Position numbers and translations under genes: made by a program. Shown here piece after piece: positions 50,515 through 62,444 of a stretch of DNA of 64,000 nt (positions are counted from its first letter, which is position 1; the number at the start of each line of letters is the position of its first letter). This stretch comes from Gonocerus acuteangulatus (lineage: Eukaryota; Arthropoda; Insecta; Hemiptera; Coreidae): positions 98,574,900 to 98,638,899 of the forward strand of contig OX328132.1 of the NCBI GenBank assembly GCA_946811695.1. Reading direction: 5' to 3'. A model generated the notes under the pieces. That model saw nothing but the letters and a program-made list of their open reading frames with translations, ran no database searches and was not told the DNA's origin.

Positions 50515-50960
50515 AACTCACTTAAAGACAATTAACCTATATTCAAAAATCTAGCCTTATCTCCAATTTACCTCCTAAAGTTAATTTAAAATAATGAACG
50601 AAATAGCCTTTATAAAATCATTTACATTTTTAAGAAATTAAGTTAATTAACCTAAATTTAAAAATAAAGCCCTATCTCCAATATAATCTTACCTCTTCTA
50701 CCCTCCCCCCCCCCACTTTTTTTTTTTTTTTTTCCCCTCTTCACACTCTATTTAATATCTATCATATTACCGTATTGTTATTGTGAAATATATTATATAA
50801 AACATGTTATTGTTATTATTAATTAGCTCACTAATGTACTAGCTATACTCATAAAATGTACTGACTTGTTATATATACAATGTGCAAAAAGTATTTTGTA
50901 ATATCTTGATGTACTGTTAAAGAGCAAGTCGCCAAAAGTTGCGAAACTCTTAATAAATAA
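50515..50960 (+). mobile_element. LINE-like 3' untranslated region and tail
   Basis: Plus-strand noncoding sequence ends in GCGAAACTCTTAATAAATAAATA, a TAAA-type tail. It abuts the minus-strand RNase H segment. A C/T-rich run lies at 50702-50735. The link to the RNase H fragment is inferred. Confidence 0.45.
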
Positions 50961-51640
50961 ATATCAAATATCTTTTAGTTCTCACAAGTCATAAGGAATA
51001 CGTGTAGTATCCAGAGGATGGCATACGTAGTAAATAAACTCCCACGCTGGAGGGATACTCCATCGTGGAAAACAAGAAAGTCATTAGGAATTTACTTGAA
51101 ATATGGGCGCGTTATATTATGTGAAGTACAAGCTGTTGGAATGTTGGAAAACTTTTCCTTCATGGCAACCATCATTAGCAGGCCTGGAGAGCAGATCGAG
51201 TAATTGCAAATAGAATAAACAAGGCAAAATCTATGATACTAACAGATCTGTAACAGGAATTTTGCGAAAGAAACAATGCTTCACATTTATAACGCAATCT
51301 ACCTCCAACGCTAAGGTAAGGGAATAAAGTTTGGCGACGCTTGACGTACACATGAGCAGAATCACGGAAGCATGAATTAACGCCGACGAAGAATTGTTAA
51401 TTAAACGAGGGGAGACAAGGTAATCAAAGCAAAAACGATCAGCTGCAACTGACAGAATTAAATGCCTCCCTTAAAATTTAAATAACAGCCTAAAGCGGTA
51501 CTCATATGTCTGTCACAAGAATTAAGAGCATCTACTCAGAAAAATCATGGAAACTCGCAATTCTGACCGCATTTATCTGATAATCCCCAGAGCGAACCTT
51601 CTGTCTCTCTCCATATTCTGGCATTTACTATAGAAGAAGG
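50961..51640. other. Spacer
   Basis: No recognisable gene; short frames only. Confidence 0.4.
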
Positions 51641-52160
51641 GTGCGAAAAATCATGCTGAAACGTCCAATATAGATTTTTCCAGTAGAGTTTATTTTAGCC
51701 GAATCCCAACTACACATTACAAGGTAATTTTCTTTCATTAAAAACCCCTAATCATTAATTAATAACATTACAATTCTTTGAAGAGCGGGGATCGCCTTTC
51801 ATATAATTACATAAACCGCCAGGGAATAGTTGGGATTCTGCTAGGAAAACATCAATAAGATTTTCGTAAATATCTATATTCAGGATGTTTCGGCTACTCT
51901 AAAAAAATATGACAGATCTACGAATAAAAGTCGCCTATAAGAAACTTTTTTATAAGCGTTTTTTATGCTTAGATCTATCATATTTGCTTATTGGTTTAAT
52001 TATTTTGTTTTGTAATTCTGCATTTGTGTTTATCTTTTAGTTGACGAAGGCTGCAAAAGAATAACCGAAACACCTTGAATATAGATTTTAACAAAACGTA
52101 TATTGATGTTTTCCTAGCCGAATCCCAAATATTCCCTGATTGCTTATCACTTCGACGGCG
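51641..52160. repeat. Hammerhead-type repeat remnants, three copies
   Basis: GAAACGTCCAATATAGATTT (plus, 51658) and its mirror (minus, about 51898-51822) face each other. A third plus copy (52040-52150) reads TTGACGAAGGCTGC, then CCGAAACACC and CCTAGCCGAATCCC. All are diverged from 19740-19887; the C of the CUGANGA box is lost or the box is absent. Confidence 0.5.
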
Positions 52161-52279
52161 AACAATCTTCAACACAATATAATTACATAATTATTCTTCA
52201 ACTGACCCTTTTCTCAATATTCTTATCTTCGTGGACGGCGGAAGGTCAACAAATAAAATCTTCAACACTCAGTATCACC

Positions 52280-52350
52280 AACTTTATTTCATCCCTACAT
52301 GTTTCACACCTTTATTGGTGCCTCTTCAGGGGAAAAAATACAAAAATAAA
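52280..52350 (-). ncRNA. Hammerhead-ribozyme-like motif, left arm
   Basis: The minus strand carries CTGAAGA (52329-52323), stem II GCACC / GGTGT with loop AATAAA, then GAAAC and triplet GTA (52298-52296). The palindromic ACATGT forms the minimal helix III. CCC upstream and GGG after the cleavage site start helix I. Minimal type I hammerheads are known from Penelope-like elements. One extra G between the CUGANGA box and stem II is unusual. Confidence 0.65.
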
Positions 52351-52564
52351 ACTTACAGCCTACACCTGAGGAGGACAACCTTCCACCAGTACGGCCACGT
52401 CTAGAATGATCATGGTCTGAAAGAATTCAATATGGCGAAAAATAAACAGCTGATCGATAATCGATATGTCATACCTTTAAAAATGTTTAAAAAATGAATT
52501 TCCAGAAGAAATATAGTCCTAACAATTAAAACCATCTCCCCACCTTCAACATAAAAACATACTT

Positions 52565-53980
52565 TTACTTTTTGTCAAATAAGTTAATAAAGATAGTATT
52601 TAAATGTAGTATTTCCGTTTTTTTATTTACCACTTTTTTCCTATTTTTTATGATATGGATATTTTCCTTTATTCTTCTTTTCAATCTATTTCTTTCTTTA
52701 CCTAATGTGCTAATATTTTCAAAATCAAAACTATGTTTATATTTTATAGCATGATAAGCCAACGCTGTTTTATTCTCTCCTTTATCAATACTTTGCGCAT
52801 GCTGCTTAATTCGTTTTCTAAGTAACTGTTCCGATTCCCCTATATATGATTTATTGCAACTATTGCAGTTAATTTTGTAGATATTGTATTTAGTTTCTTT
52901 TAATTTTAATTTATCTTTAATATGACTAAAGCTATTTTTTATTCTGTTGTCATATTTCCAAGATATCCTGCCTATATCTTTACATATATGTCTTATTTTG
53001 TTGGAAATTATTGGGTTATAGTTGAAGCCAAAATAACGGCATGGTTCTGTATCCTGATCTTTTAAAACCTTACATCTTTTTCTGCCTAATTGTTCATAAA
53101 TATGATTATTATATGGCGTTGTGCTTTCTCTCAATATATCTTTGTCCTTCTCCGTTCGAATTCCCTTGCTGAAAAAATCATCAATTTTTGCTTGCTTTAT
53201 TTTAGTTCTTTTTATGTAATTAGTTATTTCCTCCGATCCACCACTTGATTCTCTTTTTCTTTTTAAACTATTGCCACCATTCAAATTTGGACTTTCAGTA
53301 GTAGATATATTCTCTAATTTTATGCATTTCCGTGCTATTTGTTCATCGTCATCCCTTTTCCTCTTTAAAACATTTTTCTTATCCTCCAAAAAGAATTCAT
53401 CTGAAAATTTAAAAACCTGTGTGTCAAATTTAGAATTATCTTTGCTGCTATCAACCCTGTGCGTATTCCTTCCATATGATACCTTTTTCTCTGCTCGTTT
53501 AATTTCATCCTCTATTATCTCACTAGGATAACAATTTTTTCTGAATGTAGACCTTAATATATTTTTAATTTCTGGAAAATATTTTGGACTTGTTCTGAGC
53601 AAGGCAGTTAAAGTTCTATTGTAAACAAGGTTTCTTTTAAATGTTAAGGGATGACAGGAATAAAAATTAATCATTCTTCCCGAATTTGTCTTTTTCTGTT
53701 GCCATTTGAATTCAAGAGTATTTTCCATTGTCCTTATGATTTCAACGTCAAGAAATAAAATCCTATTGTCAATTTCTACTTCTTTAGTAAAGCCTAGATT
53801 ACTTTTACCGTTAAAAATTGTAAATAACCTTTCAATATCGTCCTGATGAACACATAGCAATAAATCATCAACATATTTGTACAAGAACTGTATATGTATA
53901 TTGTATTCTTTAATAATTTCAAACAGCAAGGAATTCATCACCAAGCCACTAATTGACACCGATATGTGATTCCCCATTTG
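52565..53980 (-). pseudogene. Penelope-like RT/GIY-YIG endonuclease, 5'-truncated
   Basis: The frame enters at QMGNHISVSISGLVMNSLLF, the region before RT motif C, and has the catalytic YVDDLLL. Earlier RT motifs are missing. A long lysine-rich linker follows with two KRKR clusters, then QAKIDDFF (53194-53171). The C-terminal domain begins TEPCRYFGFNYNP and includes YNIYKINCNSCNKSYIGES, the GIY-YIG motif in the YKI...YIG form. KRIKQHAQ carries the conserved Arg region, and a Glu/Asn-rich end follows. Upstream of 53980 the open frame runs into the inverted arm and is an artefact of the junction. The element is truncated and so not autonomous. Confidence 0.9.
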
Positions 53981-54625
53981 AGAACTAAAATAAAGCAAGC
54001 AAAAATTGATGATTTTTTCAGCAAGGGAATTCGAACGGAGAAGGACAAAGATATATTGAGAGAAAGCACAACGCCATATAATAATCATATTTATGAACAA
54101 TTAGGCAGAAAAAGATGTAAGGTTTTAAAAGATCAGGATACAGAACCATGCCGTTATTTTGGTTTCAACTATAACCCAATAATTTCCAACAAAATAAGAC
54201 ATATATGTAAAGATATAGGCAGGATATCTTGGAAATATGACAACAGAATAAAAAATAGCTTTAGTCATATTAAAGATAAATTAAAATTAAAAGAAACTAA
54301 ATACAATATCTACAAAATTAACTGCAATAGTTGCAATAAATCATATATAGGGGAATCGGAACAGTTACTTAGAAAACGAATTAAGCAGCATGCGCAAAGT
54401 ATTGATAAAGGAGAGAATAAAACAGCGTTGGCTTATCATGCTATAAAATATAAACATAGTTTTGATTTTGAAAATATTAGCACATTAGGTAAAGAAAGAA
54501 ATAGATTGAAAAGAAGAATAAAGGAAAATATCCATATCATAAAAAATAGGAAAAAAGTGGTAAATAAAAAAACGGAAATACTACATTTAAATACTATCTT
54601 TATTAACTTATTTGACAAAAAGTAA
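53981..54625 (+). pseudogene. Penelope-like endonuclease, inverted duplicate
   Basis: The plus-strand copy starts at the linker just before QAKIDDFF (53996-54019) and runs through the whole GIY-YIG domain to the stop at 54623-54625. Its protein is essentially identical to the minus-strand copy over the shared 213 residues. It lacks an RT. The near identity of the arms implies that the structure is young or maintained by gene conversion. Confidence 0.9.
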
Positions 54626-54824
54626 AAGTATGTTTTTATGTTGAAGGTGGGGAGATGGTTTTAATTGTTAGGACTATATTTCTTCTGGAAATTCATTTTT
54701 AAAGGTATGACATATCGATTATCGATCAGCTGTTTATTTTTCGCCATATTGAATTCTTTCAGACCATGCTCATTCTAGACGTGGCCGTACTGGTGGAAGG
54801 TTGTCCTCCTCAGGTGTAGGCTGT

Positions 54825-54900
54825 AAGTTTTATTTTTGTATTTTTTTCCCCTGAAGAGGCACCAATAAAGGTGTGAAACATGTAGGGATGAAATAAAGTT
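54825..54900 (+). ncRNA. Hammerhead-ribozyme-like motif, right arm
   Basis: Same motif as the left arm in mirror position: CTGAAGA (54851-54857), GAAAC (54875-54879), GTA (54882-54884), with CCC/GGG starting helix I. Cleavage would fall after A54884. Confidence 0.65.
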
Positions 54901-54964
54901 GGTGATACTGAGTGTTGAAGATTTTATTTGTTGACCTTCCGCCGTCCACAAAGATAAGAATATA

Positions 54965-56320
54965 ATTACATATTTTGAGAAATGATACAAAGAATATTTC
55001 AGTATGTATTTTCCCTCCAAATCATAATCGATCTAGGTACTAAGAGTTACGCCGTTGAACTTTATATGTCTTATTTTTTAGAAAATAAGGAAAAACGCGC
55101 TAATGGCCAAGATTTGTCGATGCTCCGTAAAAAAAAAAATAAAATAAAAAAAAAAAATAATAAATAAATCCCTCTTAAAGGCTCTGGGTACTGATAAACG
55201 ACGAATTCAAAATTAGTTTGCTTTTAACATTTTCCAAACTGTGTTAGCAAAGGTTTGGTGAAGTAGAGTTTTTGGTTTTCGTACACTTTGTTGGTATGGA
55301 GCAAGTGGAAAGTTCTGTTCACGCAATTAAGCAATTCTTTACTCATATCGATTCTCATATATATTTCGAAACGTCAGAAAAATTAAATTATTTTTTAGTT
55401 ACAAAAATACTAGTTTCGGTCCGTGTAACGTGTTTATTACACTTTTCTTGCATTTATTGTCTATTAAATACAATAAAAATTGATCCTAGCGTGTAAACGA
55501 GTTTGTCATTTGTGAGAGAGAGTAGGGATGTTCTGCCTCCAGCCAGCAATAGTCGCATGTCTGAGCATTTAGGCATTTATTTTATAGTCAAAAAAGAAAA
55601 GGATGGACATTTATCCCTATAACTTAATCAGAAAACGAATCACCAAGTTATTATTATTATATTTTCAACTAATAATATTTTAATATAAGATAATAAAAAT
55701 AAGATATTTCAATAGAATATGGTTAATATTACTCATTTTGTGCCCCCTTTTCTATTTAGAAGTCCTTTCGGGAGATAGGAAAATCTCATGGAAGATAAAC
55801 ACCTTGAATGTGCTTCATTCAATTCCTTCAATACGAATCCATCCCTGGCCTGGGAAGTATTTGGAATATACCATTTTCAGCTCCCATAATAATAGATCAC
55901 ATTTTCGTAACAAATAGGAGTATAATATATATAATAAAATAAGTAGGCAACTAACAACTGTAACAAAGACAAAGAAATTAATAAGAATTAAAATCTTAAC
56001 CAATAAAAAAATAGATGAATGTAAATAATAAAGGGAAATGCGGCGCTAATGGCCAAGTAATAGATGCCCCGTAAAAATAAATAAAAAATGAAAATAAATA
56101 AAGGGAAATAAGATCTGGAGTACATAAAAAACAATAACAATAAAATAAAAATTATGAATTTTAGTTAGGGACGAAATTGAACAGATTTGATTTTAGAGTA
56201 CCGATGTGTGGCTGTACTGTTTATGTTTTGTTTTAATAATTTATTTAGTAAAATCATGTGTTGCATTTCTTCCCTCTGATATGCTCTTTATATTATACTA
56301 GTGATAAGTTTCTCTTTTTC
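54965..56320. other. AT-rich spacer with SINE tail scraps
   Basis: SINE family 1 tails lie at about 55092-55170 and 56042-56090 (GCGCTAATGGCCAAG then an A-rich run). No gene recognised. Confidence 0.5.
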
Positions 56321-56322
56321 TT

Positions 56323-56332
56323 AAAAAAAAAG

Positions 56333-56388
<56 letters not shown>
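56323..56388. repeat. Poly-A run
   Basis: Nearly pure A tract preceded by AAGA units. It may be the tail of an unidentified retroelement. Confidence 0.9.
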
Positions 56389-56390
<2 letters not shown>

Positions 56391-56538
56391 GTCTCCCTCT
56401 TTGTTTTTTTAAGAATACTGACGGCAAATAATGAATACTATTTTCTTCGAGCGATTCGGGCTTAAGGCTGAGCAAACGCACCATCCGCTTCTATCGGAAC
56501 AAGGCTTGGTTCAATTTCCGGTGACGGCTCTGAACTAT

Positions 56539-56935
56539 TATTGATGGGCGATTCTCGATTATGAATCGATCTTTTGAATCGTTTTGAATCAAAATGAATA
56601 GATCGATCCACAAAAGAGATCGGTGATTTCAGATCAATTCAGAATATCGATCTTCTACGTTCAGAAGATCGATCTACGATATGGATAGATTTCACGTATA
56701 CACACATAACGAAATTCGTGTTTCATTTCCATTCGAAGCGATTCACATTCGAGAATAACCCATAACTACTACAAATTGACCCAAATAAGTCGATTTGAAT
56801 ACTCGACAATATGAAAAATATATCTGAAACCTAAAAGAAAAAAACGTTAAGACTATTATTCATCAAAAATAATGAGTAATGAAACTACTACTGTTACATC
56901 ATATTAGAATATATGGGTATTATTACATAAATATG
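56539..56935 (-). repeat. Dispersed repeat, MITE-like, copy 2
   Basis: Inverse match to 7860-8228. The left terminus is TATTGATGGGCGATTCTCGA. The GATC/GATTCGAT-rich interior and AT-rich extension follow in the same order. Confidence 0.6.
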
Positions 56936-57159
56936 TTTATTCTGCAGAAATACAGCGTAATTAGTTTCTATATTCTTACATGTAGAATGTTACTCCAATT
57001 TTTTGCGATTTTGATTTTGTACAATTGGACATCCAAATAACGAACAGGTGTGCATTGTGCTCTCAATAGTTATTCCCAATTAAAATTATTATAATAGTAA
57101 ACCATTAAAACAAAGTAAAACTTCTTGAGAGACGTGGCCAACTAATATAGGCAGCTTTT

Positions 57160-57289
57160 AGCACTTTCCTCCGAAGGAAAGTAGCTATTGAGGTTGGACT
57201 CATGACGGAATTTTTGAAAAATTTCTTCAAATCTTTATCGATCCTACCTAGTAGACACCGAAAATGACCCCCGTTAAAATTTATATATA

Positions 57290-57335
<46 letters not shown>

Positions 57336-58248
57336 TATATATATATATATATGTGTCTGTTAACACGATAGCGACCAGAGTTTTTGTTTTTTCGTCACGA
57401 AACTTGGTATATAGCATTAAATTAGCAAACGATTGAACGAGATCGTTAACCACCAAAATTGGTCCACCGGAAGGGGGGGTTTACCCCGAACCCAAAACAC
57501 TAATTTGACCATTTCAGCCGTAATATTTGTTATATTTCAACGAAACTTGGTATTCGTACTGGTAATATAGAGAGAAAAGTGAAATATAAAAATAAACTAA
57601 ATCGGTTCATACGGAGGGGGGGTTTACTCCGGACCGACAATACCAATTCGCCACTACCAGCCGTAATTTTAGGTGTATTTCGACGAAACTCGGTATTCAT
57701 AGTGGTAATCTACAGGTAAATATGTGTTGTAAAAATAAACTAAATCGGTTCATTAGGAGGGGGGTTTACTCCGGACCCAAATTACTAATATACTCATACT
57801 GGTCGTAATTTCTGCTGTATTGTAACGAAACGCGGTATACGTCGTGGGTAACTCATGAGAAAGAAGTGTTGTAAAAATGAGCTGAATTGGTCAATCGGAA
57901 AGGGGGGTTTACCTTGTAATATACTTCAATAGAAAAGCCAGCCAGACATATGTTCACAAAGGCGCCGCAAGGAGCGCTAGAGGGACTGTATCCGGTTCCT
58001 GCGTTAGATCAAAATACGATAATATGAGGATTTTGTATTTATTACGTAGTGTAGTAGGTACCATGTGTAAACATAACTCTGGAAGCAAATTAATAATTTA
58101 TCAGTTACTCATTACAAAATTAAAAGAGAACTATTCATGTTTTTATTTTATTTATGTAGGATATTTTAAGCAAATTGTTCTGGAAAGCAGTCTACACTAC
58201 CCAAATTCTGAGGAAAGTGCTTAGTTATGCAGCTCCTGCGTGACAGAC
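57160..58248 (+). mobile_element. HINE-like family B element, complete copy 2
   Basis: AGCACTTTCC after TTTT, 5' hairpin ACTTTCC/GGAAAGT, (TA)n tract (57283-57351), several GGTTTACTCCGG-like blocks, inner subTIR GAGGAAAGTGCT (58210-58221), 3' hairpin GCAG-CTC-CTGC and final GAC before T6. Length 1089 bp against 1091 bp for copy 1. Confidence 0.78.
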
Positions 58249-59154
58249 TTTTTTCCTCCCCTCTTCTCATAATTCCATGATGATAACAATCTATGAAAAA
58301 AAGGAACCGTAAAGCCTAATTAAAATGGAAACGATTCTAGATAGATCGATTCTTAAAAAGATCGGCCCTTGGAGATCGATTTATAAAAAGATCGGATTCT
58401 TTAAAGAGATCAATTCTTGGAGATTAAAAAATCGATATATTTTTTAAAGATCGCTCTTTTAAAAGATCGAGTCTGATCACCCATCTATACTCTGTAGGGG
58501 GTCCTACGGATCTCCTCTGTCTGTCCGCAGCCCCTCTGATACGTCTGTCTTGGGCTCAATTTGCGCCCGGGCTTGTACTGACTACAACTTTAAAATACGA
58601 CGAAAAGAATAATTATTATGAAAAATTAGATAAGCAACATTAATGGCAATTAATTTTTTAGAAGAAGAAAATATGGACCTAAGGAAAGAAATTTATCTCG
58701 ATTAATTTTTGTAGGGGAATTAATAATTACACCGTTTTGTCCACCAACGGCTAAAAATAATTATAAAACTGACGGGAAGTAAATTGATGAAATAAGTTCT
58801 GTGCGAGAGGCAATTATTATGAGTCCTCATTTAATTAGGTATCCTGAGTTAGGCTTTCTTGGCCCAAGTACCCTCCTAGGGTTTTATCTCTTGGGGAATA
58901 TCGCTAGTAGCAATAAGACAGAATTGGAATCTCATTAGCTCAGAATAATGGTAATTTATCCAGCTATATTCTACCAGAGATCCTACAAATACAATACATA
59001 TTTCATTGAAATATAAATGCAGGCATTGTCCAAATATTAAATAAAAAGTAAATACAAATTGACAAAAATAAATGGATATAACCCATAATTTAAGAACAAA
59101 AAAAAGTTTGTAAATTTAAACTGCATTTTAGCCCCCTTTCACAGTGTTTTTTTA
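58249..59154. other. Spacer with a GATCG-rich patch
   Basis: 58325-58480 is full of GATCGAT-like words and matches an inverse patch near 7540. Nothing else recognised. Confidence 0.4.
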
Positions 59155-59514
59155 TAATTGACAAAGTCCAGTTTTTCTTCGAGGAAATTTTTTCTAGTTT
59201 ACGACGCTGCAATTGGGAATTGCATACCATAAACAATTATTTAGTTATTGCTTTCTATTCAATGAAAAACGTGGTTAACCTAAAAAAACACAACATTTAA
59301 ATTTCCTCTTTCCGTATTGGGAATTGCATACCATAAACAATTATTTAGTTATTGCTTTCTATCCAATGAAAAACGTGGTTAACCTAAAAAAAACACAAAA
59401 TTTAAATTTCCTCCTTCCCTATTGGGAATTGTCCCTCAGCCCAAAGGACCATTTGTGTTACATTTGGTGTCTACTGTCACCTCCTTAGGTATTCGTCAAC
59501 ACTTACGTTACACC

Positions 59515-59518
<4 letters not shown>
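59155..59518 (-). mobile_element. TIR element end with internal 104-bp duplication
   Basis: The right end is the complement of CACAGGGTGTAACGTAAGTG next to (TA)n (59519-59558), like the other CAGGGTGT elements. Two copies of a 104/105-bp block start at 59213 and 59317, each holding GGGAATTGCATACC and AAAAACGTGGTTAACC. No left terminus recognised. Confidence 0.55.
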
Positions 59519-59559
<41 letters not shown>

Positions 59560-59831
59560 AATATATAAGGTTTTTAGTTTTTTGTTGTTTTTTGGTTGGA
59601 TTTTTTAAATTAAAACGCGATGAATAAATGAGAATAATTATCTGTTGTTGTAATAGGGGCAGTCGGGAAGGTAGAGCGAGACATTTCTCCTTGGCTACTG
59701 GCAGATTTCCTGCTGATTGTGGACTTTAAATATCAATTTCCTTCGAGATACGTGTTTTCATTTTTCACAACATATAGAAACAAAGTAATTACTGTTTAAT
59801 TATATGTTTCCCAAATAACTCGAAAGATATG

Positions 59832-59872
59832 AACGAATTCACGCTACGATGATGCAGTTCCTGCGAAAACGA
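59832..59872 (+). mobile_element. Solo HINE-A-like 3' terminus
   Basis: CACGCTACGATGATGCAGTT, then CCTGCG and a T6 run, resembles the family A 3' end (subTIR relic plus hairpin) with no element before it. Confidence 0.45.
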
Positions 59873-60424
59873 TTTTTTACTACGGATCAATAATTAGGTT
59901 ATAAGGAAATCCTACTAAGTTCTTGAAATCTAGGTTTGTTTTTTATTATTACAATGCAGGATTTATCTGATACGAATATTTATTCAGAGGCCAAGCTCAT
60001 AGTCTCCATCACGCGAACGGTTATAAATAATCAGAACGTAAATTTTAATATTAATTCCAAATTCTGGGTAATTTTTTTCTTAATTGCCTCAATGAAAAAT
60101 CTATATCTGGAGAAACCTTTTAAGCTAGCTCTGATTTTGCTGATGGGGCTCTCGAGAAAATTTCAATTAATCAGATCTTAAAATAAGACGGGGAAAAAAA
60201 GTAATTTATTCACTTTTTTTCTTGAATAATGCTCCCTTTCTGGAATCTCTCTAATTACTCCATTAGTACTGCTGGAATTTTCATCGTATTTCAGTTGTAT
60301 GTTACTGCAATATGTTGCAGATTGACAAGTATAGATTTTTTATTTATTTTTTTATTATTGTGAATATATTTTATTTACAGAACTATTACAGTCTACAATT
60401 CAATTTTATTATGCAATCTTATAC

Positions 60425-60582
60425 TTGTAGGTTGCCCTCGGCTCAGGTATCCCCATTTTTCAGCCAAATACCTTCTCAACGAGCCGTGAGATGAGGAAAT
60501 TCATGTTGCCGGTGGGAATCGAACCCACCATCTCCTGCATTAGAAACTAAGGCGCTAGCCACTAGACCACCGGGAGACCCCC
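60425..60582 (-). repeat. tRNA-derived SINE (family 1), divergent body
   Basis: On the minus strand: GGTCTCCCGGTGGTCTAGTG (box A), GGTTCGATTCC (box B), then AATTTCCTCATCTCACGGCT. The head is the best-preserved tRNA-like portion in the window. The downstream body differs from the other copies. Confidence 0.82.
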
Positions 60583-60599
60583 GATATAGTAATAAAGCT

Positions 60600-61778
60600 C
60601 TTTTAAAATTTTTTATTTACCTGCAAAAAAAAGTGTTCCCGACCTCCAAGAGCTTCCCCATAGAAACGTTTGTAGCCCTCGAAATACAATTAAATTAAAT
60701 TTTTTCCAAAAAAAGAGTTTGTTGTACAATAAACTTATACAAACTGTAATATAAGTAATTTAAAGATTTTACAATTTTATACTTAGTTGAAAAGGTCAGA
60801 AATCTGAGAAAAGTAAGAAGGTATTTGGAAATCACTTGTCCTCAAATTGATTAATTGTTTTCTTCACTTTTTCCAAAACGGCCTCTTTTGATCTATAATA
60901 TGCGAAAAAATGAGAAAAAAACAACATCTTGTTTAATGAACCACTAGTGAGTAAATGAACCACATGAAGTAAATCACTATAGAAGTTGTGGGCTTCACGA
61001 GCCTGCATCTTGGGAAAGGGCTTGACTAGACACACCTTGGGCATCCTAGAGTTAATAATATGGTCAGAGTGTATACATTTTCTGTAGAATAATTTGTTTT
61101 ATACACCCGTTAACGATGGACAAACGATCTAGTTTATTATATATTTCTAGAAAATAGAATAGGAACATCTAGATCGGCTCCGGCTTTTGTTATGGTGATA
61201 AAGGATGATCCTATGCCACAGGAAGTGTCCCTCAGAAGCAGGTTTCAAAACGGGTCCATAATGTTTGAATTTTAGCTGAGAAGTATTAAGATAATTGACT
61301 TACTGTGAACAATGGGATGACGGAAGGGCGGAGTTGATAGTGTAACGCGAATGGCGTTAAACATAGCCTCCCGATCCTCGGCTTCAATTTAAATGACAAA
61401 AGGAAGGTCCTTCCCCCCTTTAAACAAAACTTATTACTTGGAGGATTATGTTTATGAATGGAAATTCAATGAAGCTTGTAAGGGTTGATCCGGTGCTAAG
61501 AGAAAAAACGGACTAAGAAGATAGAAAGGAAAGGGATGGTCGATATTTGATTTAAGTCTAAGCCCTATTATTCCCACCTATTGATTTGTTTAATTAAAAA
61601 AAATGGCTTTATATTCATTTGAGCCGAATGATAACCTTCTCACTTCTTCTCCAGCAGTTCTATTTGCTCTCGGTTGAACCTCCTAAAGCTCGATGAGAAT
61701 AAATTCAATGCCACTCATTGCTTCGTTTGATCCAAAAAAATTTTAATAACTTTAAAAAAATTCTGAAGCATTCTAAAT
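60600..61778. other. Spacer
   Basis: Open frame 60832-61044 (minus) has no recognisable domain. Nothing else seen. Confidence 0.4.
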
Positions 61779-62024
61779 CATGGGCATATATAAGGAGGGG
61801 CTGAGGGGACTTCAACCTCCCCCCCCCTCGAAATTTTGATTTGACTGGTAAAAATGTGTCATAAACCCTTTAAAAATAAATTAAATAAGATCACTCAGTT
61901 CATAAAATATATATTATTTTAGTGTTTAGGTGATTAATACTATTCCAAGCTTTAGAATATTAGTATTCCCTACCCCGAAAATTGTACCAGCCCCCCCCCC
62001 AATTATTTTCTATATACGCCCATG
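61779..62024. mobile_element. MITE candidate, 246 bp
   Basis: CATGGGCATATATAAGG at left and the complement CTATATACGCCCATG at right, with G/C-run patches just inside each end (CCTCCCCCCCC, CAGCCCCCCCCCC). No target duplication identified. Confidence 0.6.
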
Positions 62025-62282
62025 GTCCAAATGGACCCATTTTCAATGTGTAAAATGATTTTGAAAGCCTTTGGTTTTCCAGGAAAAGTATTTCAAATAT
62101 GTAAAGCATGCCATTTGGGTTTTGCAACAATTTGAAAACATTGCAAACCCAAAGTATAAGGTGATCTGCTTCGGAGAAGTCAGTACTTAAAATTCGAAAG
62201 CGTTTCTTTCCTTCTTTTGTAGGGGTTTTGACTCTGTTTGCCTCAGAGTTTTTTCTATTAAGCTGTAAGATGCCAATTTTAG

Positions 62283-62440
62283 CAAAAGGAGGCCCGGTGG
62301 CCGCGTGTCTTAAGGCGGGAGCACTTAAAACATTTTGCCAAGGGTCGTGTGTTCGATTCCCACTATGGGGTGGTGGCATTTCTTTAGAAAAAAGAAAAGG
62401 CATCAGCCCTATCCTGACTAGAAAAGCCAGTTTTCTGTTG
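62283..62440 (+). repeat. tRNA-derived SINE (family 2), copy 1
   Basis: GGTGGCCGCGTGTCTTAAGG is a tRNA-Ser/Leu-like box A region and TGTTCGATTCCC the box B. The tail has AAAAAAGAAAAGGCAT and CTGACTAGAAA. The open frame over it is incidental. Confidence 0.8.
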
Positions 62441-62444
62441 AGGC

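Larger units (their letters stand above)
52217..54963 (-). mobile_element. Penelope-like element with inverted 3' arm
   Basis: The minus-strand copy runs from a 5' truncation at about 53980 to 52217. A plus-strand inverted copy of its 3' 980 bp (53981-54963) is joined head to head. Arms of about 990 bp and 980 bp flank a single-copy spacer (53210-53980). Inverted partial copies of this kind are characteristic of Penelope-like elements. The coding potential and ribozyme motifs are listed separately. Confidence 0.88.

Noticed and set aside
53966..54100. N-terminal 41 residues of the long minus-strand PLE frame
   Set aside because: They are translated from the antisense of the inverted arm across the junction, not from the element.
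60425..60582. Genuine tRNA gene
   Set aside because: Boxes A and B are good, but no acceptor stem closes and a SINE body follows; the family is dispersed.
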